Of a stretch of DNA of 64,000 bases, positions 1-11,955 are shown piece by piece. This DNA comes from Homarus americanus. Taxonomy: Eukaryota; Arthropoda; Malacostraca; Decapoda; Nephropidae. Each line of letters begins with the position of its first letter. The first letter of the stretch is position 1. Where the stretch lies: NCBI RefSeq assembly GCF_018991925.1, contig NW_024727688.1, forward strand, positions 781,501 through 845,500. The letters are read 5' to 3'. Both the position numbers and the translations under genes were made by a program. Below the pieces are notes generated by a model. It was not told the origin of the DNA. It made no database searches and was given only the letters and a program-made list of their open reading frames with translations.

Positions 1-181
1 GATTAGATGAACATAAAATTTTCTGATCTCTGTTGTTAGCTGCTGTAGCGCCTCTGGCAGGTGTGTTGTGTGGTTGTGGTGGTGGGGGGGGAGAAACATC
101 TGTTGTTATACCTATGTTGCTGTTAATACTTCCGCTGCTCCATCTGCTATTCTTGCTGTTATTAGTTTTCCTGCTGCTGCA

Positions 182-186
<5 letters not shown>

Positions 187-234
<48 letters not shown>
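187..234. repeat. (TG)n microsatellite
   Basis: Perfect TG run of 24 units, followed by a G-rich purine tail to about 260. Confidence 0.97.
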
Positions 235-236
<2 letters not shown>

Positions 237-501
237 AGGGGAGGAGGAGGGAGAGGGAGCCTATATAACTCATTTACTTCCTCTTATAGGTTATCCAGGA
301 AGGAAATAACAGGACTTTTTCGGCCTTAAAAGAGTTTCCGGCCGAGGGAAAGTAACCTTCTCACATTTAGAGGTTTCCAGGGGGTGGGGAGTACCGCCAT
401 TAATTACCTCCGAGGGAAGATTAATAACAAACTCTTTATTTTTTTTTTCGTGTTTGGGAGTCGAATATCAATAGTTGTTTTTTGTTTTGTTTTTTTTTAG
501 C

Positions 502-502
<1 letters not shown>

Positions 503-562
<60 letters not shown>
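503..562. repeat. (CAT)n microsatellite
   Basis: Perfect CAT run of 20 units, preceded by a T-rich stretch (440-499). The 64-codon plus-strand frame across it is poly-serine from the repeat and is not a gene. Confidence 0.97.
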
Positions 563-588
563 TCTCCCTGGTCATACAGAAGTATCAC

Positions 589-608
589 TGTGTGTGTGTG
601 TGTGTGTG
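589..608. repeat. (TG)n microsatellite
   Basis: Ten TG units, 26 bp after the CAT run, followed by an AT-rich stretch. Confidence 0.95.
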
Positions 609-1493
609 TTCATATACATATTTAATATATTTGTACCTGTACGTATATATAGCACAGAGGAGAGCGTAGGGAGGAGGGGAAAAGAGGGGATGGCGTGGCA
701 CTAAGGAAGCATAACACGGCCCATGCACGTCACCCTCCCCTCTCCCTTCCCTCTCTACCATAACGCAGGGGAGTGTTGACCTCCGCCCTCTCTCAACACC
801 AGGTAGAGGGGTCCCATTAGAGGTCAGGTAGAAACGAAATAAATTTATATAGCAAAGAATAACTCTAATCACATGAATAAATTCCAAACGACGCTTAGAA
901 ATCACCCTGTAATAATTTTTAATATGTCTACCTAACGTCCACTTGGCGTCCACAAACCAAAAAGAAAATATAAATCGTTAAACATTTTGATTTTTTTTTT
1001 ACTGTAATGTGATAATCCTCTCCAATCCGGACCAAACTGCACCAAATGACAGCACTCGACTCAAAAGTGCCTTATAAATTCGAAATCATGCCCAAACACA
1101 GGAAGAATGGCGCTTCAATTTGTACTTGACAATAACCAGTTGCGTTGGGGTACTAAAAATAATCTCATTTAGTAGAATAGAATTGAACAGAGAAAATAAA
1201 TTGAACTCTGTTGATAATGTTTAGTGTTAACTTTCGCCGCCACGATACACAAAAGAAAAAAAACAATATAAAATGTTAGAGAATTGTTTCATGAAATACA
1301 TTTATTTACTGCCGCTGTCACCAAAAAAATTTAATCCCTCCCCCAAAAAAAATGCTGAAATATCACAAAAATGAAAAGAAAATCAGCAAAACAATTGGAC
1401 GACATAAGATAAGCAAAGATTGTATGTAAAAATGGCCTTCACATTTTGTATTGTTCTTCACTGGATCAATTTCTACATAATACCTTTGCTGTG
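609..1493. other. Unique AT-rich stretch, no gene seen
   Basis: After a short C/T- and G/A-rich patch (655-810) the sequence is non-repetitive and AT-rich with scattered A and T runs. No frame with protein-like composition, splice pattern or inverted repeat was seen. Confidence 0.6.
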
Positions 1494-1730
1494 ACGGAAG
1501 GACAGAGGCGTGGACAGGTAGACAGAGCGGGAGTGAGTTTGGGGAAGTGAGAAAGAGAGAATGAAAGATTCCAAAAATAGGGAGGAAGAGAGAAAAAATA
1601 CCGTGGGAGTACAATGCAATGAGAGAGAGAGAGAGAGAGAGATGGCAAGAAAGAGAGAGAATAAAGAGAGAGGAGGACTAGAGAGAAAATGTGAATACAA
1701 GAAAGTGGGAAGAGTGAGTACTGTAGTTAA

Positions 1731-1770
<40 letters not shown>
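1494..1770. repeat. Purine-rich tract with two GA microsatellites
   Basis: The plus strand is almost entirely A and G, with perfect GA runs at 1621-1642 and 1734-1769. The arginine/glutamate-rich and serine/leucine-rich frames on the two strands are translations of this bias. Confidence 0.9.
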
Positions 1771-1771
<1 letters not shown>

Positions 1772-2417
1772 AGGCTTTTGATGTGCCGAGAATGTTTACT
1801 GGACAATAAAAGAAAAATGGCTGATGGTATCGGCTGTTCCCGTCTCTGTGATGTCACAATAAGGCTGGCCTTCTCTCTTTTTTCTTCTTGTGTATCTTTC
1901 TAAACAACATGTGTATATAATAATCCTGTAAAAATATTAGTGGTATTGTATATATGTCATTCTTACTACACGTATGAACGAGCATATACACCTGTATGCA
2001 AATCAGTGTAGGTGTATGCGTCAATGTTGCCTTCCGTGCCAATCAATTGTATACAGGCGTGTATGAACATAAGTGGAGGTTGTATGTATATTGCCTTGCG
2101 TGCCTCCTTCCCACGCACTTACCACTGTTTTCCTGATATCACGACAAACACACTCATTCGCACCCTGAGTATGTATTCTTGAAAGTGCGTTCTGAACACC
2201 TGTATACTCTACGGTTAACTTAGCCAGAGTGTGTGTATTCTGAACACACTCCATCCCCGCCGTGCATATCTTCCCCACACACTCACCTCCTGTAGAGTGC
2301 GGGCTCGTAAAACACTCACTGGTGTCTCCTGTTATAATAGTCACCCGTCACGGTTACTCATAAACTTAGTAATATATTCAGAAAATATTTGTTTATATTT
2401 CATTATCCCACAAGAAA
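1771..2417. other. Unique stretch, no gene seen
   Basis: Mixed-composition sequence. A diffuse TGTAT/CACAC tendency at 1960-2290 suggests an old eroded microsatellite, but no unit can be defined. Confidence 0.5.
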
Positions 2418-2464
<47 letters not shown>

Positions 2465-2558
2465 GATGGTGGTGATGATGATGTGTGATGATGATGATGA
2501 TGTGTGATGATGATGTATGATGATGATGATGATGATGATGATGATGGTGATGATGATT
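2418..2558. repeat. Imperfect (ATG)n trinucleotide array
   Basis: About 140 bp of ATG units broken by GGTG and ATGTGTG interruptions. It gives poly-Asp in one frame and poly-Ile on the reverse strand. Confidence 0.95.
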
Positions 2559-2685
2559 ATCTGTTTGTTGCCATTGTGTGAGTGTCCGTTTGAGAGCTTA
2601 TTAATACGCAATAGATGAATGAGGTGAAGATATAGTATACAAGTGAGCTGTATAATAAGAGGTGGGTGTATATTTAAAAGTAGCC

Positions 2686-2775
2686 ATCAGTAACAGCATC
2701 AGTAACAGCATCAGTAACAGTAACAGCATCAGTAACAGTAACAGCATCAGTAACAGTAACAGCAGCAGTAGTAGC
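2686..2775. repeat. AGTAACAGCATC minisatellite
   Basis: Tandem array mixing the 6-mer AGTAAC and the 12-mer AGTAACAGCATC. The later copies form an 18-bp unit (one AGCATC plus two AGTAAC), so a short higher-order pattern is present. Confidence 0.9.
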
Positions 2776-2805
2776 CTTGGCCCCAGTGTATGTGTAGTGA
2801 GTTAA

Positions 2806-2866
2806 TCAGTAGTCTTGTGGTAAGATTGGCTCCATAGACCTAATTCGCACCTGGTAAATAGCGCCA
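2806..2866 (+). other. Possible eroded tRNA-like SINE head
   Basis: TAGTCTTGTGGTAAGA resembles an A box, and about 30 bp downstream CTAATTCGCACC weakly resembles a B box. Both deviate from consensus and no poly-A or target duplication was found, so this is a weak call. Confidence 0.18.
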
Positions 2867-2909
2867 TCATTTATAAACACTCACAGGTAACGTCCACACA
2901 CACACACAC

Positions 2910-4000
2910 CTGTAGGCCTACACTACCTGCACCTCGTACGAACACCACCAAAACAAGCTTTAAATCACCGGTATTGCCCCCTTATCCACCTCTTCTTTTT
3001 CTCGATAGGCCTAGGTGAATTATGTCTCTCTGGGTGAAGGATTATTTTAGGAATTTAATAGACAGGAATGGGTGATTATAGCCTCTATAATCTGTAGGAA
3101 TATGCTAATGGGTTCGCCTGAGTCTCACACGCGGCCAGGTGGTCCCATTAAGAACAGGTGAGCGTGATTTATGATTAATGTCATTTCCTTGTGTAATCAC
3201 AGTCAAGAATTGGCGATAATGACGACCGTAGGCCAGTGGGTGGTTGTGGGCGGTGGGCTGGGGTCACACCTTCCGTTAGCCCCTCCTCCCTCACCCTAAA
3301 CCTGACACCGTAGAACACCCTACCTCACCTGAACACCCTAGCACACCTGTCTTATCCTACACCTTGTCCCACTCTACGTTTATCATTTACTCTCCTTCCT
3401 TGCTTTATCACATCTTCCTATACCGTGTTTCTCTATCTTCATTAAACTGTACACCCCGGCAGGTACAGGTATACAACTCGATAAACGCCCTCTTCATGTT
3501 TTCGATGTTTAGCATGACTGGCTGACTGGCACTGATAGTGTTACCGACGATGCAAAAACACTGCTTCGATTACCCTGATGATACCTTCCCGTGCTCCTTA
3601 ATCAAGTGTTGTTGGTTTGTGTTTTTATCTCTCCGGGGTCTTTATTTATTTATTTGTTGCTGTACTTTATTTATCGTAGTTTTTTTTTCTTACTTGTACT
3701 TATTTTTATCTATTATTATCATTATTATTCTTATTATTATTGTATTTTATTTTTTTATCTTTCACTCGATTTTTTTTTCCTTTCCTTCACGTGTAATTTC
3801 TTATAGTCTCGTTACCTTTTTATCTTCATTCATATATTTTTTTTTCTATTCACTTAGTCGGTAATTGACCTTTTTTTTACCCCCGAGCATTTCCCAGAAG
3901 TCAGTCGGTAAGTGGGGGGGAATCACATGCACAAAGGGAATTCAGAATCCTCCAACTCGTCTGATATTTTACCTTTAAGATTTAAAACACAACGAAGAGC
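2910..4000. other. Unique stretch with a T-rich segment
   Basis: Contains a two-copy 18-bp repeat around GAACACCCTA (3312-3348) and a T-rich block (3630-3860) with an ATT run at 3711-3742. The hydrophobic frames in the T-rich block are composition artefacts. Confidence 0.5.
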
Positions 4001-4051
4001 AAGGAGGAAGAGGAGGAGGAGGAGGAGGAGGAGGAGGAGGAGAAGAAGAAG

Positions 4052-4082
<31 letters not shown>

Positions 4083-4116
4083 GGAGGGGAGGAGGAGGAG
4101 GAGGGAGGAGGAGAAG

Positions 4117-4147
<31 letters not shown>

Positions 4148-4175
4148 GGAGGAGGAGGAGGAGGAGGAGGAGAAG

Positions 4176-4206
<31 letters not shown>

Positions 4207-4282
4207 GGAGGAGGAGGAGGAGGAGGAGGAGGAGGAGAAGAAGAAGAAGAAGAAGAAGAAGTGGAGGAGGAGGAGGAGGGGG
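4001..4282. repeat. GGA/GAA purine trinucleotide array with higher-order unit
   Basis: Blocks of (AGG)n alternate with blocks of (AGA)n. Each cycle is reset by the only pyrimidine, the T of AGTGG, at about 4082, 4147, 4206 and 4262, giving a 56-65 bp higher-order period. Poly-Arg/Glu/Lys frames on one strand and poly-Leu/Ser/Phe on the other are translation artefacts. Confidence 0.96.
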
Positions 4283-4416
4283 TGCTGACTTTGTGCATGG
4301 CTTTGATGAACTCTCGCCCAAACTCGTATCTACGCTTAAGCCGTTGTTAGCAATTTGGAGATAAGGTATTTAATTAGGGTAGAATCTCAATGCAATTATG
4401 ATACTATTAAAACCCG

Positions 4417-4423
<7 letters not shown>

Positions 4424-4468
<45 letters not shown>
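4424..4468. repeat. (TG)n microsatellite
   Basis: Perfect TG run of about 22 units in otherwise unique DNA. Confidence 0.97.
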
Positions 4469-4470
<2 letters not shown>

Positions 4471-6530
4471 CTGTAATGAATCAGTTAAGGTGGGTTCTCG
4501 CATCACTAGTTACGGGAGAAATAATGTTACCTCACATTTCGAAGTCCGGATTCACAAAGGTACATTAGATTGATAGATAGACGGTAATTATCTTCTTAAC
4601 TGATGATGGAAAACTGTACCTACCTGGATAAATTAAGGTAAAATATTGAAATAGCATAAATACATAGGATAAATTCTATACACCGGTATTAATTTAACAA
4701 GGGATGTTCACTTTGCATAATTTAGTCGAAAGAAAAATATACGGAATTATTTAGGAAAGATTAATACTGATTATTTTTTGTCGTACTGTTATTGGATGTT
4801 ATACTAGTGCGTTAGTTTAGGTTAAGGAGTTAGGTGTATACTTATATTTTTAACTTAGGAGGAATTAGTCATCATAAGAACCTTTGTGGATCAAGGCTTT
4901 AGTGAAGATCCAGTTCCTGACATCTGCCAACACAAGCCAAAGTCCGTAATCTTTTAATGGGGATTTTGAATAATGAACTATGAGATGATTGTTGAAGTTG
5001 GCTCTCATGGTGGGGGTGAAGGCGCACAAGCTCTCCTCTGCCCCGCTGCCTCCTGTAATTGCTGGTCTCCTCTGATGGAATGAACTACAAGTTAATGGAG
5101 ACTCGGGTGTGGGGCGAGATATTACCATGAGTGTACACAGTCTCCCTCCCTCCCTCGAGTTGGTATAGGTAAGTGTACTAGCGGGAGCCTCATTACACCT
5201 GAGTCTCTCTTAATACAAGTGTGTGTGTGTGTATGTTGAGGTGAAGTTGTTGTGTACTCGTAGTGTAAGTATGAGTACAATGTGTAGTACTTCCCTCATG
5301 TACTCTCTGTTGATCTACACCATCTCGGAGTCAAAACGAACAAACCTTCAGACAGAACCGACTGAATTCCTATGGGGGGAAGGCGGTGAGTCTATATCTT
5401 ATGACCTCTCACAAGACTGTACCTCGACCTCTCATAAACATCGTGGGACTCTGACCTCTCACCCCCTCTCCACCCTCCAACACTACATTGTCACGCTCGT
5501 CTCCTCCATGCACGGGTGTCATCTCCAGCTTCCATCACGAGTAAAAAGTAACTCTTAACTTCATCTGGATTGTCAACGTTGGGAACATTCTTGGGTTTTT
5601 TTTCTGATTAATGCGTCTGTTAGCGCCCTCAACCTTTTCATTTGATGGTATCGCGGCTGTTCGTTTCATCTCTACACGATGGAAGGACCACTCTCTACGA
5701 CACCCTCTCCCTGCCATCGTCTTTGTTTATGTACTCATTTGTTACCTCGTGTGATTATTATTTCTTACAGGTATCGTTAATTAGCAGTCTTTTGTGTTCA
5801 GTTGTGAGTGAATGACCTTTTTTTTTTAGAGAGGGGGAAGATTGCCACACCATTTCTTTTTACGTCGTGTTTGGAGTTAGTGTAGGTGTAAGCTCTCTCC
5901 TTCGATAGGTTATGTTACTTCGTCACGGCGTAACAATGGATCAAAGTCATCTTATAGAGAACTAAATAACTACTGTCACAACAGCATCTCCACAGCCTGA
6001 GCAAAACACAATAGGAAAATAATTCTCTGGCATAATTGAGGTACCCCAAAAGAGTCTCCGCTACAGGTAACTATATGACTTGCTCACGACCCGCGGCGAC
6101 AAGTGATAACATATAAAGGTGATTTTTGCGTGGTATGGGGCAATAAATTCCTCCTCCAGTCAATTAGGGCTGTTGGTATTACACTCCCACAATCAGAGCT
6201 CGCTAGTGTGGCCTGAGTCTTGGTTAATGTTAGGCTCACTGGAGTCTATATAAGGCTCGTACCTGAGATCATTAACAAGTAATAGTAGCACGAGGTTGAA
6301 GAAATACGCCAGGTGTATCGTTCGTCTTGCTGCAGGTAACCGGTCCCGTGAGGTTAATTAGCTGATTAAACCTCGAGTTGAGAGGAGGATTAGAGAGGTA
6401 AGGTAGGTTTAATGTGGTTATGTTGTCTTGTGGTCTAAGGCTCTTCATCACTTTGCCCTCAGTCGTGTTGTTAGATTGGCTGAGTTTCTACGACTTACGA
6501 GTTACAAGTGAAATAGGTCCCCATCCTTAT
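4469..6530. other. Largely unique, AT-rich stretch
   Basis: One of the longest stretches without a strong tandem array. A GACCTCTCA motif recurs at about 5403, 5429 and 5452. A TATATAAG string at 6247 has a TCATTA 22 bp downstream, too close for a standard TATA-initiator pair. No gene recognised apart from the weak ORF at 4865-5128. Confidence 0.5.
4865..5128 (-). CDS. Hypothetical ORF, 87 codons, probably chance
   Basis: ATG-initiated frame of 87 residues with balanced composition and no internal repeat, unlike nearly every other open frame here. No domain, signal peptide or membrane segment is recognised. It includes a Ser/Thr/Pro-rich start and a more hydrophobic segment at about residues 60-80. 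No aligned promoter or splice signal was seen and length alone is within chance expectation. It could be an exon fragment of an unrecognised gene or nothing. Confidence 0.13.
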   Translation of the reverse strand: MVISRPTPESPLTCSSFHQRRPAITGGSGAEESLCAFTPTMRANFNNHLIVHYSKSPLKDYGLWLVLADVRNWIFTKALIHKGSYDD

Positions 6531-7020
6531 AGGTTCCATCCTAACCCTAACTCTTTGGGGCCTGCCAGGATTGAGGTCTGTGTTGATTGCAGCCCCCAGG
6601 AACTGAGCCCTAATCCCAAAGGTTGAATTAGCTTGGATTGGAACCCATTAGATCAAATCACCGTCTTTGGTTGTTTTGACGCACGTGAGTTAAGCTTTGT
6701 TTAGCAAGGGTCACATTGGGTAAAGGTCAGGTCGAATTGTTCACGTTGGATCGGGTTAATTGCTGGATTGCACCTGACGGATAATGAGTGTAGTAAGTAG
6801 GGTCAAGTACTGGGTGGGTTATTGTGTAGCTTTTGGGCTTGGCAGATCTTGCGGATATATTAGGCTGGGCTAGGTCGTGCTGGGTCGGGTCGAATGATAG
6901 GCTGGGTGGATCTGTGCGGATAAGGAAGGATTTGCCGAGTCATTAAGGGATCGAGGGATTTGCTCGTTAAGAAAAAAAGTTAATTAGTGAGATTTAATTC
7001 GTGAGTGACACAAGGGATCT
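6531..7020. repeat. Strongly decayed G/T-rich array (GGTCGGATT-like)
   Basis: Words such as GGGTCGG, GGCTGGG, GGATTGG and GGGTTAATT recur irregularly from about 6600 to 6950 without a fixed period. This looks like an old minisatellite or eroded TTAGG-type sequence. Confidence 0.35.
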
Positions 7021-7041
7021 ACTCATCTCTCCACACACACC

Positions 7042-7163
7042 CACCTGACCACCCCCGGACCTGCCACCCTGACCTGCCACCCGGTCGACTCACCCCCTGA
7101 CTTGCCACCCAGGTCAGCCGACCTGCCACCCCTGACCTACCACCCTGACCCATCACCCTCGAC
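7042..7163. repeat. Decayed ~12-bp GACCTGCCACC minisatellite
   Basis: GACCTGCCACC and close variants recur about eight times at 11-15 bp spacing. C-rich sequence with CCACCC words continues to about 7390 without a clear unit. Confidence 0.75.
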
Positions 7164-7436
7164 TCAAGCAATTCTGTCATTACCCAGAACACGAATAATT
7201 CTTGCCGTCCTCATCCCTCGCTACCCCCGCCACCCTGCCGTCCCTTCAATCGCCTTCCCGCCACCCTCCCACGCCAGAAACACTTCTATATACCACCCAG
7301 GCCACCCTGTTACACCCCTTTTGCCGCCCCTCCACCCACTGTTGCCTTGCCACCCGTCGACGTGCCGCCCCGCCACCCTTCCAATTCTGCATCCCTACCG
7401 CCGTGCCTAACGTGCTGTCCACAATACCTGAATACC

Positions 7437-7512
7437 TGTGTGTGTGTGTGTGTGTTTTGAAAGTTTGCCTATGTATGTATGTATGTATGTATGTATGTAT
7501 GTATGTATGTAT
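7437..7512. repeat. (TG)n plus (ATGT)n compound microsatellite
   Basis: TG run at 7437-7455 and perfect ATGT run at 7471-7512 (about 10 units), separated by 15 bp. Confidence 0.95.
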
Positions 7513-7942
7513 ACTGTCATAACCATACACAAACAACCTAATAACAGTTATGGATGGATCAGATCATCAACTATTTTCGTCGTAATTTTCTGGTAGTTTT
7601 CACGGGCTACACATTAACTCAGTAATTACATTGAATTTGGCTGTTGATGAGCGTGCAACATTACTAATTACTCATTGTGCCAGTTTTATGGGTTTTATAT
7701 ATTTGTATAATTAATATCCGGTTGTTATAAATTAGTTAAATTCCCCGTTAATGCAGTAGGGTTGTGTTGTATATATTGGATTTTGTTATTTTTACTTTTT
7801 TTATTTTATTTATTTTTTTTTTTGGTGGTAGAAAATAATTAGGGACAGAACGTGTTGATAATTGTAATGATGATAAATTAGTGTTAGTCGTAATGATAAT
7901 AGTTGTAATAATTTGTATGGTGAGTAATACTAATGATACACT
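7513..7942. other. Unique AT-rich stretch
   Basis: AT-rich, with a T-rich run at 7790-7822 and scattered TAATGATAAT words. No gene seen. Confidence 0.55.
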
Positions 7943-8014
7943 ACACACACACACACACACACACACACCTCTTACACACACACACACACACATGCCACAC
8001 ACACACACACACAC
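7943..8014. repeat. Interrupted (AC)n microsatellite
   Basis: Three AC runs (7943-7968, 7974-7992, 7997-8014) separated by CTCTT and TGCC. Confidence 0.96.
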
Positions 8015-8110
8015 CACCTGTAGCTTACCTGCTGTTCGTTCCTGCCGTTTCTCTGGTCATCTCCACCTCATTCGATTCGTTCCTTGGTCCATCTGCGTAC
8101 CCCCCATACA

Positions 8111-8662
8111 ACTCATCCACCAGCTTAAGGACACTCATCCACCAGCTTAAGGACACTCATCCACCAGCTTAAGGACACTCATCCACCAGCTTAAAGACAC
8201 TCATCCATCAGCTTAAAGACACTCATCCACCAGCTTAAGGACACTCATCCACCAGCTTAAGGACACTCATCCACCAGCTTAAGGACACTCATCCATCAGC
8301 TTAAGGACACTCATCCACCAGCTTATGACATCTATCCACCAAAGCTTATGAGACACCTGTCCATCAAATAAAGACACTCATCCATCAGCTTAAAGACACT
8401 CATCCACCAGCTTAAAGACACTCATCCACTCACAGCTTAAGGACACCAGTCCACCTCAGCTTAAAGACACTCATCCATCAGCTTACGGGACACCCTCATC
8501 CACCAGCTGCCATATATTCATCCACCAGCTTAAGGACAACTAACCACCAGCTTAAAGACACTCATCCACCAGCTTAAGGACACTCATCCACCAGCTTAAG
8601 GACACTCATCCATCAGCTTAAGGACACTCATCCACCAGCTGAAGGTGTACTCATCCACCGAT
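8111..8662. repeat. 22-bp minisatellite (CATCCACCAGCTTAAGGACA core)
   Basis: About 25 tandem copies of a 22-bp unit (core CATCCACCAGCTTAAGGACA). The first ~10 copies are nearly identical, differing by CCACC/CCATC and AAGGA/AAAGA. From about 8330 copies carry indels, then the last few are clean again, so the middle is the oldest or most damaged part. The unit contains the AGCTTAAG word. Confidence 0.97.
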
Positions 8663-9087
8663 TCACCTATCCACTATCTCTCTCTGCCCTCACCTGCTGT
8701 TGCTCCTACAATCCATAGTCTCTCTCTCTCTCTCTCTCATACTACCCTTTTCACTTTTTTTGCTTACCCTTTACCCCCCTTTTCTATTTTTCACTCTTAC
8801 TTGTTTCCCCTTTATTGCCTTCATTTTCTTCCCCTTCACATCGCTCTCATCTCCTTTTCCCTCCCTTCCCTTCCTCCCTCCCTCCATCCCTCGCTCCTTT
8901 CCCTCCTTTCACACATCCTTCTCTCCCTTCCCTTCCCTTCCCTACGCCAGCACTAGGACAGGAGGGGTGTTGTCGCCCCCACTGTTGCCAACTCAAGGAC
9001 ATAATTTTTTGTCCTTTTTTGCTTTATATATTTGATTGGTCATTTGACTTTTGCCTCCAGGTATAGGTTTGGTGTTGTACTTGGCAA

Positions 9088-9090
<3 letters not shown>
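8663..9090. other. Pyrimidine-rich stretch
   Basis: The plus strand is strongly C/T-rich from 8663 to about 8945, with a CT run at 8719-8738 and CCCTTCC words. Leu/Ser/Pro/Phe-rich frames arise from this. Ordinary unique sequence follows. Confidence 0.75.

Positions 9091-9127
<37 letters not shown>
9091..9127. repeat. (TG)n microsatellite
   Basis: Perfect TG run of about 18 units. Confidence 0.97.
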
Positions 9128-9130
<3 letters not shown>

Positions 9131-9189
9131 TTTTGAGCAGTCTTTGTTCTGCTGCCTCACTCGACTACACTTCCCACACAATAATAACC

Positions 9190-9625
9190 GTCAAATTACA
9201 GGTTCCCAATAGTCCCTCAGATTTACCATAGTTTACCTGTTCGATTTACGTGTGTCAGATTTCACATGTCTTTTGTCAGATTTTTTTTTGTCAGATTTTA
9301 ATGTCAGATTTTTATAATGCTCGATCTTCAAGGGTACAGAATCTACTATCAGAATTACAGCAACTCACTGGCATAATATATTTACTGTCAAGAATTACAG
9401 CTGTCTGGTGTCAAAATACAGCAGTTTACTCCCATATTATTATTTTTATTTTTTCTATTTATTTTTTACATCAAATAAGTCATAGAAACAAGTCATTCTA
9501 CTTTTAGATTTTAAGTCACTGTCAGATAGCAAGAGCCCTGTACCTCAATAACTACCCAATGGCAGAATTAAGAGTAAAATGGAGGCTTAATACAGTAGTT
9601 TACTGCCGAGAAACCAGAGTTGTGT
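9190..9625. repeat. Decayed array of GTCAGATTT / CAGAATTACAG units
   Basis: GTCAGATTT recurs at about 9255, 9275, 9290 and 9302. It grades into CAGAATTACAGC and CAGCAGTTTACT variants at about 9345, 9388, 9410, 9560 and 9592. Spacing is irregular (12-45 bp), consistent with an old tandem array broken by indels. Confidence 0.6.
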
Positions 9626-9800
9626 GGTGACCGCAGGTGTGTCATGTCGCAGCAGGTGTGAGGGAAGGATGGTGGTCAGACTCACACCTGGCCACACCTG
9701 TGTCTACACATGTTTCGTATTCATTTGGATTTTTGTAAACACCTGCACGAGATTTTTTATTGCTTGATATGAAGTCGATATTCTAACCTACCCCTGGAGA

Positions 9801-9887
9801 TTAATTAATAATACTAATGATATTATTAATATTAGTAGTAGTAATAGTAGTAGTATCTGTAGTACCTGTAGTAGTATTAGTAGTAGC
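9801..9887. repeat. TAA/TAG trinucleotide array
   Basis: Imperfect run of AAT, TAT and AGT triplets ending in (TAG)n-like units. Confidence 0.85.
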
Positions 9888-10013
9888 ATTTCATCGTTCA
9901 GAAACTATTAATGATACAAATAGTCACTTACAGGTAAATCAACTCCCATCTCCCAATCGTTCACTACACACTGCCATTGGTCGCGTGGCGCAGGTGTAGC
10001 CTTGGCAATTAAT

Positions 10014-10016
<3 letters not shown>

Positions 10017-10099
<83 letters not shown>
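10017..10099. repeat. (CT)n microsatellite
   Basis: Uninterrupted CT run of 83 bp. Confidence 0.98.
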
Positions 10100-10101
<2 letters not shown>

Positions 10102-10146
10102 ATCAGTCAGGTTGTTCCGGGTATGTGAGGGTACGTAATGGTTAAA

Positions 10147-10193
10147 TTAGGTTAGATTAGGTTAGGTTAGGCTAGGCTAGGTTGGGTTGGGGC
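10147..10193 (+). repeat. Interstitial telomere-like TTAGG tract
   Basis: TTAGG-type pentamers with variants (TTAGA, CTAGG, TTGGG), in the orientation opposite to the larger tract at 11956-12300. Confidence 0.85.
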
Positions 10194-10694
10194 GTAACAG
10201 GAGCTATGGAGGACTTTTTGACGTGCAACCAATTGAAAATAGGAATGACGAAGGGTGCAGGTGGAGAAGGAGGGGGGAGGGAGGGTCTTCTTCATCTCCG
10301 CACCCCCCTCCACCATCCACTCCACCACCCACACCCTACCCCCCCCCCCACACACCATCGCCAGGTAATCAATTAGAACATAAACTGTACAGGTGTGAAA
10401 TCATATACCGTGGCTCTCTGTTACAAGGGTCAGTTGAGCTTTAGATGTTGAGGCTTCAAACACGGCGGCAGAAATATTTACTTCCTATCCACCTGGGCGT
10501 CGGGATAATTAGGCAGGATGAACAGGTGAGACAGGTGATAATTTCGTCGTGTTCTGGAAATGGGGAATTTATTCTCAATGTTAATGTTAGTTAGGTACAC
10601 TGGTGAATATGTTATTAACCTGTTGATGTTAAATTTAGTTGCTAAAATCACATCAACTTTTTGTTATGGTTGAGTTTAGTTTCGGGTCATTTGT

Positions 10695-10696
<2 letters not shown>
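10194..10696. other. Unique stretch with adjacent G-rich and C-rich segments
   Basis: A G-rich run (10258-10287) is followed 20 bp later by a C-rich run (10303-10352) on the same strand, so the two could pair imperfectly. The remainder is unremarkable. Confidence 0.5.

Positions 10697-10777
<81 letters not shown>
10697..10777. repeat. (CT)n microsatellite
   Basis: Uninterrupted CT run of about 40 units. Confidence 0.98.
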
Positions 10778-10781
<4 letters not shown>

Positions 10782-10875
10782 TTATAACCAGTTCTCCATT
10801 TCTCTTCTTTACTCAGACACCTTTCCCATCGTTATCCTCAACTCACTTTGTCTACTCTCCTCTCCCACATCCTGA

Positions 10876-10904
10876 TCCTAACCTAACCTAACCTAACCTA
10901 ACCT
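10876..10904 (-). repeat. Interstitial telomere-like TAACC tract
   Basis: Between five and six perfect CTAAC units. Confidence 0.9.
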
Positions 10905-11283
<379 letters not shown>

Positions 11284-11708
11284 GTCTAATGAAGGCACAG
11301 ATAGACAGACATAGATAGACACAGACAGACAGGTTAGATATATATACAGAAGGTGTAACGTCACTAAATTTACTGGGTTCAAATGGAGGATCTAATTTAC
11401 ATTTATTTGGATTCGGTTTTTTTTTCGGCTTTTATTTTTATTTTTATTTTTTTTTTTTTGCATCAAATACGTCACAACTTTCATGTTTTTTTGTTGATGG
11501 AACTTTTTTTTTTTTGTCTCATGAATGGTAAGAACGTCTGAGGGATCGTTCGGTGGTGGAGGGAGAAGGATGACTGAAAGCACTGAAGACTGTGTGTGTG
11601 TGATGAAGAATGATAAGAATGATCATTACGTTATTTGGTTTAGGTAGGATGATTATCAGTGTGTATAAAGAGAGAGAGAATGTACTGTAGAACGACTAAT
11701 TGACTTGT

Positions 11709-11745
11709 GATAGATAGATAGATAGATAGAGGACACAGAACACAC

Positions 11746-11820
<75 letters not shown>
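11709..11820. repeat. (GATA)n then (AC)n
   Basis: GATA run at 11709-11731, short spacer, then AC run at 11741-11820 with one CAACA interruption near its start. The upstream 11332-11708 is unique with T-rich runs at 11418-11515. Confidence 0.96.
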
Positions 11821-11822
<2 letters not shown>

Positions 11823-11955
11823 CCAACGCTACATATATGCTCAAATTAATTCATGCAGACTTGGCTTATATTGCACCCCAGTTCAAAGACACAAGTCATA
11901 CCACAGAGGACAATTTCCTATCTCGGTTTCCCGGATGTCGGACAGATTCCCTTCT

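Noticed and set aside
3912..4364. Arg/Glu/Lys-rich ORF that could look like a nuclear protein
   Set aside because: Pure GGA/GAA triplet translation; frames on both strands are equally open.
6247..6276. TATATAAG plus TCATTA as a core promoter
   Set aside because: The spacing of about 22-24 bp is too short and no downstream element or ORF fits.
8111..8662. CRISPR-like array (22-bp repeats)
   Set aside because: Direct head-to-tail tandem copies with no unique spacers, in a eukaryotic context.
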